From positions 1 to 64,000 of the forward strand of contig NZ_PNLB01000016.1 of assembly GCF_013822795.1 (NCBI RefSeq): DNA of 64,000 bases, in the 5' to 3' direction. How positions within the stretch are numbered: the stretch's first letter is position 1; every line of letters starts with the position of its first letter. The notes beneath the pieces were generated by a model. It worked only from the letters and a program-made list of their open reading frames with translations. It searched no databases and was not told the DNA's origin. Origin of the DNA: Phenylobacterium sp. (lineage in GTDB: Bacteria > Pseudomonadota > Alphaproteobacteria > Caulobacterales > Caulobacteraceae). Below are positions 57,807 through 64,000 of the stretch, piece after piece. Position numbers and translations under genes: made by a program.

Positions 57807-58627
57807 TGTGGCTGCTGCCGGCTCTGGCGGCGGCGAAGGGCGGAGCGACCTTCTGGCTCGCCCGCAAGCAACTGAACGACGATGGCGTGCCGGTCGCCCG
57901 CGACCTGCTTGCGGACGGCGCGCCGCGGCGGGCGATGGCGATCTGGGCCCATCCCGACGACGAGATCACCTGCGCCGGCGCGCTGGCCGGCATGGCCCGC
58001 GCCGGCGTCGACCTGACCCTGGTCTATCTGACCGCCGGCGAAGCGGCCAAGGACACCGGCTATACGCGCGAGGAGTTGGCGCGGGTGCGGCGCGCCGAGG
58101 CGCAGGCGGCGGGCGCGCATCTCGGTGCGGCCCACGTCGAAGTGCTGGACTTTCCCGACGGCGGGCTGACCGCTAGCGACCCCGCCGCCGCCCGCGCCGC
58201 GATCGCCGGCCTGATCGAGCGCTTCGCGCCCAGCCTGGTGATCAGCTTCGACGAGAAGGTCGGCTTCTACGGTCATCCGGACCATGTCCAGACCGGCCGA
58301 TGGGTGCGCGAGGTGATCGAGACCGGAGCGCCGTCGGTGCGGCGGCTCTATCAGGCCACCTTGCCGAGGCCGATGGTCGCCCTGGCGCTCAAGCTGGTGA
58401 GCGCGTTCCGCGACAACTATCCCAAGGTGCCTGAGGACGGGCTGCCGCCACCGACCGTGGCGGTGAACATCGTCGCACAGGGACGGCGCAAGCGGCGACT
58501 GCTCGACATCCACGCCTCGCAGGCCAAGGTGATCGCCGACGTCCAGCCCTATGCCGATCGCGTGCCGCATTGGCTGTACTATCGGCTGTTCGATCGCGAG
58601 TATTTCGCGCTGGCGGTCGATCGCTAG
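57803..58627 (+). CDS. PIG-L family deacetylase
   Basis: 274 residues. Metal-binding motif AHPDDE (His50, Asp52, Asp53) and a later GHPDHVQTGR are those of PIG-L / LmbE N-acetylglucosaminyl deacetylases. The start MMWLLPALAAAK is hydrophobic and may anchor or export it. The substrate is unknown, probably an N-acetylated sugar conjugate. It is coupled to the NylB-like gene by an ATGA overlap. Confidence 0.88.
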   Translation: MMWLLPALAAAKGGATFWLARKQLNDDGVPVARDLLADGAPRRAMAIWAHPDDEITCAGALAGMARAGVDLTLVYLTAGEAAKDTGYTREELARVRRAEAQAAGAHLGAAHVEVLDFPDGGLTASDPAAARAAIAGLIERFAPSLVISFDEKVGFYGHPDHVQTGRWVREVIETGAPSVRRLYQATLPRPMVALALKLVSAFRDNYPKVPEDGLPPPTVAVNIVAQGRRKRRLLDIHASQAKVIADVQPYADRVPHWLYYRLFDREYFALAVDR

Positions 58628-58636
58628 AGGATTGGA

Positions 58637-58764
58637 TCCTCCCCTCTTGGGGGAGGTGGCTCGATGCGAAGCATCGAGACGGAGGGGGACTGCACTCAAG
58701 CTGCAGCGTCAAAGTCCCCCTCAGTCAGCCATACGGCTGACAGCTCCCCCAGCGGGGGAGCATT
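58637..58764. repeat. Mosaic palindromic repeat between convergent genes
   Basis: A chain of short hairpins: CTCCCC/GGGGAG, TCGATGC/GCATCGA, GGGGGACT (58683-58690) with AGTCCCCC (58712-58719), GTCAGCC/GGCTGAC, and CTCCCCC/GGGGGAG. The outer CTCCCC and GGGGAG arms also match each other. It lies between the convergent PIG-L and glycoside hydrolase genes. The design matches mobile intergenic repeats seen in Caulobacterales, and it may also serve as a two-way terminator. Confidence 0.7.
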
Positions 58765-58769
58765 TCTGG

Positions 58770-60515
58770 TCATACCGCGTCCGGGTCGCCCGCCAGCACC
58801 ACATCGCGGTACCTGAGCGCTGCGGCCGCCGGCATGCCGGACCAACCCTGCAACAACGAGCCGCGCCCCCAGGGCGGGGCGAAGTACTCGACCGCGCCCA
58901 TCCAGCCCTGTTCGAGGCAGGTCTCCCACCAGCGCAGCATCGGATAGCGCCAGCCCGGCAGGCCGCGGCGCAGGCGCTCCTCGGCGTACATCCCCGAGAG
59001 CCACGGCCAGTCCGAACCGTTGTGATAGCGGTAGGCGAAGGCCGATTTCGAGCGGGTGTCGGCCTTATGCTTGTAGGGCGGGAAACAGCACATCACGCCC
59101 CAGTCGCCATAGGTCTGGGTCGCGTTGTGGCGGCTCTCCAGATTGGCGCGCACCGCCTCCAGCACCTGCAGCGCCCGGTCCGGCGGGACCGCGTCGTGGC
59201 GCAGCAGGGTCAGGCTGTCGAGGGTGAGGTGATCTTCCAGGGTCGGCTCGACATCCTCCAGGCCCGGCGGAGCGTGATAGTCGGCGTACCAGCCGGCCTT
59301 GCCCCACAGCGCTCCGTCGAGCGCCTCGCGGGTTTGCTCGGCCAGCACCCTGGCGTCGCCTGAGAGCTTCGGATCGATCTTGCGTCCCAGCCGCGCGATC
59401 ACGTCGAGCGCCCCGACCCAAAGGCCGAGGTCGTAGGCGACGAAGCCGCCGCGATAGACGTTGTCGGCCCAGTCGCGGTCGTGGCGCGGCTTCACCGGCA
59501 GGCCCTGTTCGGAGAAGCCGCGATAGCGCTCATAGATCGCCTGGATCAGCGGCCAGTGGCGCTCGGCTGGACCATCGTCGCCGCTGGCCCGCTCGTAGTC
59601 GCCGATCGCCAGCACGAAGAACAGCGGCGAGTCGAAGTGGTCGCTCCACCAGTCGTTCGAGCGGGTGTGGATCCAGTCGAGCCCGAACACCGTGGTCCGC
59701 AGCTCCTCCCATGCCTTGGCCTGCTCGGGCCCGGAGACGATGACCCCGCTGGGGGCCTCGCCGTCCGGCTGCACGCCGGAGGCCAGCATCTCGATCTGCT
59801 CGTGGACCATGGCCGGGGCGGCCGTCAGCAAGAGCTGCAGCGTCCAGTAACCGTCGCGGTAGTAGGTGCGGGCCGGGGCCGAATAGTGCAGTCCGGCGGC
59901 CAGGCCGTCGAAGCGGCCGCGCTCGTCGCGACGGATGCTGGAGAGCGCGGCATGCGTGCCCTGCATGACCATGCTGCGCAGCATGGGATCGGCCTCGCGC
60001 AGCTGGTCGCAATGATCGGCATAGGCGCGCGCCTCGGCGACGATGGTGTCGACCGAGAAATGCAGCGCGCGCTCGGCCTCGGCGATGTCTGTCCCGGCCG
60101 CGATCACCAGGTCCGCGCCGCGCTGCTCGATCAGGACGTTGGCCCACGGCAGGTCGACGCGGCGCCTGGTCTTTTCGCGGCGCACGCCGGTCGTCGGATG
60201 GTGAATGCGATCCCAGGAGGCGCAACGCCGGGCCGGCGTGAAGCCTCGATAGGCGGCGCCGCGGATCACCATCACCGGCGCCTCTTGGGCGACGAAGATC
60301 CCGCCCCCCGGCGCCGTCAGCAGGTTGGGGCCATGCACATAGGGACCGGCCAGCGGGGTGAAGCGAATCCGGCCGAGGTCGCCCTCGCCCCACAGCGCCA
60401 GATCACCGAAGCCCGCGGCCGACAGCTCGCCCTGCAGGCGCGGGGCCATGACCGGCAGCAGGACCGGCGTCGCGCTCTCGACCAGGCCGTCGGCGCGAGG
60501 GGTCAGGATCGGCAT
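58770..60515 (-). CDS. Glycoside hydrolase, (alpha/alpha)6-barrel, GH63 / debranching-like
   Basis: 581 residues from the ATG at 60515. An N-terminal beta-rich part (about 1-150) leads to a helical barrel with TYYRDGYWTLQLLL, RSNDWWSDHFDSPLF and WADNVYRGGFVAYDLGLWVG. Later signatures are QTYGDWGVMCCFPPYKH and YHNGSDWPWLSGMYAEERLR, as in GH63 / amylo-alpha-1,6-glucosidase-like proteins. No signal peptide is seen, so it is probably cytoplasmic. The longer reading from 60878 overlaps the glyoxalase gene and is rejected. Confidence 0.8.
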   Translation of the reverse strand: MPILTPRADGLVESATPVLLPVMAPRLQGELSAAGFGDLALWGEGDLGRIRFTPLAGPYVHGPNLLTAPGGGIFVAQEAPVMVIRGAAYRGFTPARRCASWDRIHHPTTGVRREKTRRRVDLPWANVLIEQRGADLVIAAGTDIAEAERALHFSVDTIVAEARAYADHCDQLREADPMLRSMVMQGTHAALSSIRRDERGRFDGLAAGLHYSAPARTYYRDGYWTLQLLLTAAPAMVHEQIEMLASGVQPDGEAPSGVIVSGPEQAKAWEELRTTVFGLDWIHTRSNDWWSDHFDSPLFFVLAIGDYERASGDDGPAERHWPLIQAIYERYRGFSEQGLPVKPRHDRDWADNVYRGGFVAYDLGLWVGALDVIARLGRKIDPKLSGDARVLAEQTREALDGALWGKAGWYADYHAPPGLEDVEPTLEDHLTLDSLTLLRHDAVPPDRALQVLEAVRANLESRHNATQTYGDWGVMCCFPPYKHKADTRSKSAFAYRYHNGSDWPWLSGMYAEERLRRGLPGWRYPMLRWWETCLEQGWMGAVEYFAPPWGRGSLLQGWSGMPAAAALRYRDVVLAGDPDAV

Positions 60516-60574
60516 CGGCGGCTCCCGAGGCTGGCCATGGTGCAGGCCCTCTAGAAGAACGCGAAAGCGCGCAG

Positions 60575-61075
60575 TTAGCTCGCGCGCACCGCGGTGATCA
60601 GGCGCTTCAAGTTCGCCCCGGAGAAGATCTCGATCCAGTAGCCGTCCGGGTCCTTGATGAAGGCGATGCCCTTCATGGCGCCGTCGTTCGGGCGCTTTAC
60701 GAACTCGACGCCCAGGTCCTCGAAGCGGGCGCAGGCGGCGTCGACATCCGGCACCGACACACCGATGTGGCCAAAGCCGCGCGGTTCGCTGTTGCCGTTG
60801 TGATAGGCGAAGTCGGCGTCGTCCTCGGTCCCCCAGTTGTGAGTGAACTCCAGCAGCGCCGGCTGCTCGAACACCCACTTCACGCGCTCGGCGGGGTCGC
60901 TGGGAATCTCGCCGCCCGGATAGCCCATGAAGTAGAGCGAGAACTTGCCGGCCTCGAAGTCGTAGCGATCGACCAGGGTCATGCCGAGAACGTCGCGGTA
61001 AAAGGGCACCGTCTTGGCCGGATCCTTCACCCGCAGCATGGTCTGGTTCAGCACGAAACCGTCGGTGGCGCTCAT
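60575..61075 (-). CDS. gloA: Lactoylglutathione lyase (glyoxalase I)
   Basis: 166 residues of the VOC fold, closest in pattern to the eukaryote-type single-domain enzyme: [61 protein letters not shown], and [17 protein letters not shown]. Metal ligands are Gln11, and the Glu, His and Glu in the last four. It removes methylglyoxal with glutathione. It lies just after the WYL regulator, with AAGGA upstream, so the two are co-transcribed. Confidence 0.94.
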   Translation of the reverse strand: MSATDGFVLNQTMLRVKDPAKTVPFYRDVLGMTLVDRYDFEAGKFSLYFMGYPGGEIPSDPAERVKWVFEQPALLEFTHNWGTEDDADFAYHNGNSEPRGFGHIGVSVPDVDAACARFEDLGVEFVKRPNDGAMKGIAFIKDPDGYWIEIFSGANLKRLITAVRAS

Positions 61076-61077
61076 CG

Positions 61078-62067
61078 TCAGATGTCCTTCATGCCGTGAG
61101 CCCGGGCCGCCGCGGCCAGCTCCTCGCGCATGACGCTCCTTAGCCGCTGTGGGGCGATGATTTCCACCTTGTCGCCCCAGGTGAACAGGTGCCACGCCAG
61201 CTCGCGCATGCCGCCGGCGGTGAAGCGCACCAGCACCGACCCGCCGTCCTGGGGTTCGATCGACTGGGTCGGGTGGAAGCGCCAGCCCATGGCCTCCTCG
61301 GCGCCGTGCGGCAGGATGCGCAGGACCACCTCCTCGACCTCGTCCTGATAGATGCCGAAGCTGCGGTTGATGAACGCCTGCAGCGAAAAGCCCGCGGGGC
61401 GCGAGCCGGCGGTTTCGGACACCTCGATGTCGCGGATGCGGTCGAGGCGCCAGGTGCGCGGCTCAGGCGAATCTCCCTCGCCGCCGACCAGGTAGTTGGA
61501 GCGGCCGAACAGCAGGCCGAAAGGCGTAATCTCGCGCACCCGGCCGGGCGAGGAGCCGCCTTCGTAGCGCAGCCGCAGCCGGCGCAGCGAGATGATCGCC
61601 TCACGCACCGCGCCCAGCACCGTCTCGTCCTCGAAGGGGCGCGGACCAGCATGGATGGCCATGGTCTCGGCTTCCAGCAGGGCCTCAAGGTCGGGGGCCA
61701 GCTTGCGCCGCGCCCCAGCGCGGATCGCCGAGAGCACCTTCTGCTCGAGCGACAGCAGGGCCCCGGCCCTGGCCCGTGCGCCGGCCGCCTTGTACTGCTC
61801 GGCGGCGGCGCGCAGGGCGGCGAACTCGTCGGCGCTAGGGGCCTGGAAGATGCCGTCCAGGCCGGCCGGGATCCGGAAGCGACGGGTCGGCGGGTCGTCG
61901 ACCTCCTCCAGCTGTGGAAACGCCTCACGCACGGCGTCACGCATCCGCTCGGCGGTGCGGCGGCCGACGCCCAGGCGGTCAGCCATCTCGTCCAGGGTCA
62001 GGCCCTCAGCGGACGAGGCCAGCATCCGGGCCAGATCCAGCAGGCGCGCAGCCTTCTCGTGACGCAT
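61078..62067 (-). CDS. WYL-domain transcriptional regulator
   Basis: 329 residues from the ATG at 62067 (GGAAAA upstream); ATG 62109 is in frame but lacks a ribosome-binding site. An N-terminal winged helix covers about 1-60 ([20 protein letters not shown]), and a WYL ligand domain about 150-320 ([52 protein letters not shown]). It is divergent from a 126-residue gene and upstream of gloA, whose expression it may control. Confidence 0.9.
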   Translation of the reverse strand: MRHEKAARLLDLARMLASSAEGLTLDEMADRLGVGRRTAERMRDAVREAFPQLEEVDDPPTRRFRIPAGLDGIFQAPSADEFAALRAAAEQYKAAGARARAGALLSLEQKVLSAIRAGARRKLAPDLEALLEAETMAIHAGPRPFEDETVLGAVREAIISLRRLRLRYEGGSSPGRVREITPFGLLFGRSNYLVGGEGDSPEPRTWRLDRIRDIEVSETAGSRPAGFSLQAFINRSFGIYQDEVEEVVLRILPHGAEEAMGWRFHPTQSIEPQDGGSVLVRFTAGGMRELAWHLFTWGDKVEIIAPQRLRSVMREELAAAARAHGMKDI

Positions 62068-62151
62068 GAGAACTTTTCCAGAACAAACATACGTCCGCTT
62101 CTGACGCATCGGCACTTTAACAAGAACCTGCCGAGAGGAAAGGACTTCCCG

Positions 62152-62532
62152 ATGCCCGCCGCCCGAGTGACTTCGTTCCGCCGTTCGTACGCCGACCCGC
62201 TGTTCCTGTTCGAGGCCCGCCGCCCGCTGGCGCCGGCCAACGCCGAGATGATCGATCAGGTCATCACCCATGCCGACGTGGCGGTGCGCCAAGCGGGAGG
62301 CCGGCTGAAGCTGCGCCTGTCCGCGGACATGATCGAGCAGCTGCAGTTCGAGGGCAAGCTGGGCGCGGACGCCCATCGGCTGGCCGATCTGACCGTGATC
62401 TGGGACGAGGTCGAGGGCCAGGTCCACACCGTGCGCGACGACGCCCGCCTGCGCGACGCGGCCGACCGCTGGGCCGACTGGGACGCCCTGTTCGACGAGG
62501 AGAGCTTTCGCCCGGTGAGCGCGGCGGCCTAG
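62152..62532 (+). CDS. Hypothetical protein divergent from the WYL regulator
   Basis: 126 residues with GAGGAAAGGA upstream. It starts MPAARVTSFRRSYADPLFLF and has no signal peptide or membrane segment. The mid region DVAVRQAGGRLKLRLSADMI and an acidic Trp-rich C-terminal part (ADRWADWDALFDEESF) are noted. No family is recognised. It shares its upstream region with the WYL regulator and is likely a target. It converges on the next gene with a 4-base overlap. Confidence 0.75.
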   Translation: MPAARVTSFRRSYADPLFLFEARRPLAPANAEMIDQVITHADVAVRQAGGRLKLRLSADMIEQLQFEGKLGADAHRLADLTVIWDEVEGQVHTVRDDARLRDAADRWADWDALFDEESFRPVSAAA

Positions 62533-63464
62533 CCCCAGCGCTTGCCCATCGTCTTCACCGTCTCCTCGAATTCGGCGACGGTCTCGGCGATGACCTGGGC
62601 CACCGGCTTGACCGCGTCGATGCGGCCGGCGACCTGGCCGGTCAGCGGGATCGACTTCTCCAGGTCGCCGCCGAAGTACATCTCCTTGGCGTGGGCGAAC
62701 TCGCCCATCACGCCCTCGCCGCCCTCGCGCTCGTAGGTTCCGGTCTTCTCGGTGCGCAGGGCGCGCAGGGCCGGGCCCGGGCCGAAGCGGTTGAGGAAGA
62801 CGGTGTCGGTTTCCTTGGCGCCGACAATGGCGTCCTTCCAGTTCTGGTGCACCGGGCTTTCGGCGGCCGAGACCATGCGGGTGCCCATCTGGACGCCCTC
62901 GGCGCCGAGCGCGAAGGCCGCGGCCATCGAGCGGCCGTCGGTGATCCCGCCGGCGGCGATCACCGGCACGTTCACCTTCGAGCAGACCAGCGGCAGCAGG
63001 ACCATCGTCGAGACATCCCGCGCGTTCTTGAAGCCGCCGCCCTCGCCGCCCTCGACGACCAGCCCGTCGACGCCCGCCTCGATCGCTTTCAGCGCCGCCC
63101 CGAGCGACGGCACCACGTGGAAGACCGTCAGACCGGCCTCCTTCAGGGCCGAGCAGTACTTGTTGGGATCGCCGGCCGATGTGGTGACGAACTTCACGCC
63201 CTGGTCGACCACGAACGAGACGATGTCGGGGTCGCGCACGAAGGCTTGGGCGATGTTCACCCCGAATGGCTTGTCGGTGAGATCGCGCATCTTCTTGATC
63301 TCCTCGCGCACGGCGTCGAGCTCGCCGGACGAGGTTTCGATGATCCCCAGGCCGCCGGCGTTGGACACCGCCGAGGCGAGCTGGCTGCGGGCGATCCAGC
63401 CCATCGGCGCCTGGACGATGGGGTACTCGATCCCGAGCATCTGCGTGATGCGGGTCTTGATCAT
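62529..63464 (-). CDS. Nitronate monooxygenase / 2-nitropropane dioxygenase family flavoprotein
   Basis: 311 residues, TIM barrel. Family stretches are MLGIEYPIVQAPMGWIARSQ, FGVNIAQAFVRDPDIVSFVV, PVIAAGGITDGRSMAAAFAL and GAEGVQMGTRMVSAAESPVH. FMN-binding glycines are present. At the site where nitronate monooxygenases usually have A-G-G-H, this protein reads VVEGGEGGGFKNA, with no histidine. It may therefore act in another FMN-dependent reaction of the family. Confidence 0.85.
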   Translation of the reverse strand: MIKTRITQMLGIEYPIVQAPMGWIARSQLASAVSNAGGLGIIETSSGELDAVREEIKKMRDLTDKPFGVNIAQAFVRDPDIVSFVVDQGVKFVTTSAGDPNKYCSALKEAGLTVFHVVPSLGAALKAIEAGVDGLVVEGGEGGGFKNARDVSTMVLLPLVCSKVNVPVIAAGGITDGRSMAAAFALGAEGVQMGTRMVSAAESPVHQNWKDAIVGAKETDTVFLNRFGPGPALRALRTEKTGTYEREGGEGVMGEFAHAKEMYFGGDLEKSIPLTGQVAGRIDAVKPVAQVIAETVAEFEETVKTMGKRWG

Positions 63465-63560
63465 GGAGCGCCTCCCAAACGCTTGTTTGAACCATTGGGC
63501 GGCCAGCAGGCGGCGGCGTCAAGCGCCCGGCCGCGGCGAAATCACCGCGACCGCAAAATG

Positions 63561-63579
63561 ATTATTGCGAGTCATTATC
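63561..63579 (+). promoter_or_regulatory. Fur-box-like site upstream of the last gene
   Basis: ATTATTGCGAGTCATTATC agrees at 13 of 19 positions with the classic Fur consensus GATAATGATAATCATTATC. The right half is exact. It lies 40 bases upstream of the ATG at 63619 in an otherwise GC-rich setting, which suggests iron control of the gene that follows. The NMO-like gene diverges from the same region. Confidence 0.6.
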
Positions 63580-63618
63580 AGTAGCAATACGGTCACAGGA
63601 GCCCAAGGAGCCTACCCC

Positions 63619-64000
63619 ATGCCCCAGCACGCTCACCGGCCAGACGACCACGCCCGCCTCTGCGACCTCTCCCACGGCGAACACATGCTGCTTTGGGCGT
63701 TTCGCGCCGCGGCCTTCTGGGCCGGCGACTGCCATCTGGTGCGCCGCCAGTTCGAAGAGAGTTGCGGTCCGCTGGGGTTGGAGGCGTTGACCGCACTGAC
63801 TGTGTTCGTGCGCGAACTGAGCATCTGCGGACGCCGCAAGATCACCCTCGCCGCACCAGGCTCCTATCGTGTCACCCGCGACGAGCAGTCGGTGCTGGCG
63901 CTGTTCGCCGCCGCCCAGGCCGAAGACTATCCGCGGCTCGACGCGCACCTCGCCTGGCTGCTGGCGGACGCCCCACGCGCACCGTTCCCGGCCGCCGCCT
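63619..64000 (+). CDS. Iron-regulated hypothetical protein, truncated by the window end
   Basis: An open frame of at least 127 codons runs from ATG 63619 off the end, with AAGGAG about 9 bases upstream (63605-63610). It begins MPQHAHRPDDHARLCDLSHG and continues MLLWAFRAAAFWAGDCHLVR, with cysteines at four places and a region around VRELSICGRRKITLAAPG. No signal peptide is visible. I do not recognise the family. Position behind a Fur-box-like site suggests a role in iron stress. Confidence 0.75.
   Translation, partial: MPQHAHRPDDHARLCDLSHGEHMLLWAFRAAAFWAGDCHLVRRQFEESCGPLGLEALTALTVFVRELSICGRRKITLAAPGSYRVTRDEQSVLALFAAAQAEDYPRLDAHLAWLLADAPRAPFPAAA

Noticed and set aside
61078..63522. 814-codon minus-strand frame
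   Set aside because: Only the part up to 62067 is the WYL regulator; the rest is a shadow of the flavoprotein gene and antisense to the 126-residue gene.

Overview
The window is a contiguous, very GC-rich, gene-dense stretch of chromosome. Several families point to an alphaproteobacterium of the Caulobacterales, probably Caulobacter or Phenylobacterium: an EipA/DUF1134 envelope protein, a beta/gamma-crystallin-like secreted protein, a large TonB-dependent receptor, a liu leucine-degradation cluster, and mosaic palindromic intergenic repeats. The genus is an inference from gene content, not a database match. One tRNA gene (Ser-GGA) is present. I saw no rRNA, CRISPR array, insertion sequence or prophage.

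Layout. 0-9.3 kb is housekeeping: rpmI-rplT, then pheS-(ASCH gene)-pheT with 1- and 4-base overlaps, a UPF0114 membrane protein behind a perfect hairpin, an eipA-hydrolase pair and lepA. 9.3-14.8 kb holds small envelope and DUF proteins, an msrA-YjbR-YjbR operon, and a TPR protein overlapped by a c-type cytochrome that starts with TTG. 14.8-18.7 kb holds tRNA-Ser, a sulfatase, a bile-acid/sodium-type transporter and a secreted trypsin-like protease. The protease gene is head-to-head with a 1335-residue secreted CHAT (caspase-like) protein (18.7-22.7 kb), and the two start codons overlap. 22.7-25.2 kb holds a small secreted protein, L-serine dehydratase and a GNAT enzyme.

25.3-32.5 kb looks like a nutrient-use locus. 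A TonB-dependent receptor is divergent from a Tat-exported flavin amine/amino-acid oxidase, two RidA-family proteins that both carry signal peptides, and a D-threonine-aldolase-like enzyme. Glutathione-dependent formaldehyde dehydrogenase and a PhnD-like binding protein follow. 34.6-36.1 kb is compositionally different (AT-richer). It carries a polymorphic-toxin-like gene whose first exon-like stretch is separated by an apparent one-base deletion, divergent from a membrane protein.

36.9-43.3 kb: an APH-family kinase, then liuD-liuB-liuA (isovaleryl-CoA dehydrogenase and methylcrotonyl-CoA carboxylase) divergent from a LysR regulator, with a near-perfect 21-bp palindrome over the regulator's start codon. 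43.4-48.7 kb holds small envelope proteins, two acetyltransferases, S-formylglutathione hydrolase (second step of the formaldehyde pathway), a composite repeat, a Tat-exported dienelactone hydrolase and a hemerythrin-like protein. 48.8-50.6 kb holds two coupled PNPOx-fold genes, the second fused to GAF and winged-helix domains. 50.6-58.6 kb holds a TetR repressor with a 37-bp operator, an RND adaptor and pump, an MFS transporter, an NylB-like hydrolase and a PIG-L deacetylase. 58.6-64 kb holds a mosaic repeat, a glycoside hydrolase, glyoxalase I with a WYL regulator, a nitronate-monooxygenase-like flavoprotein, and a gene behind a Fur-box-like site that runs off the end.
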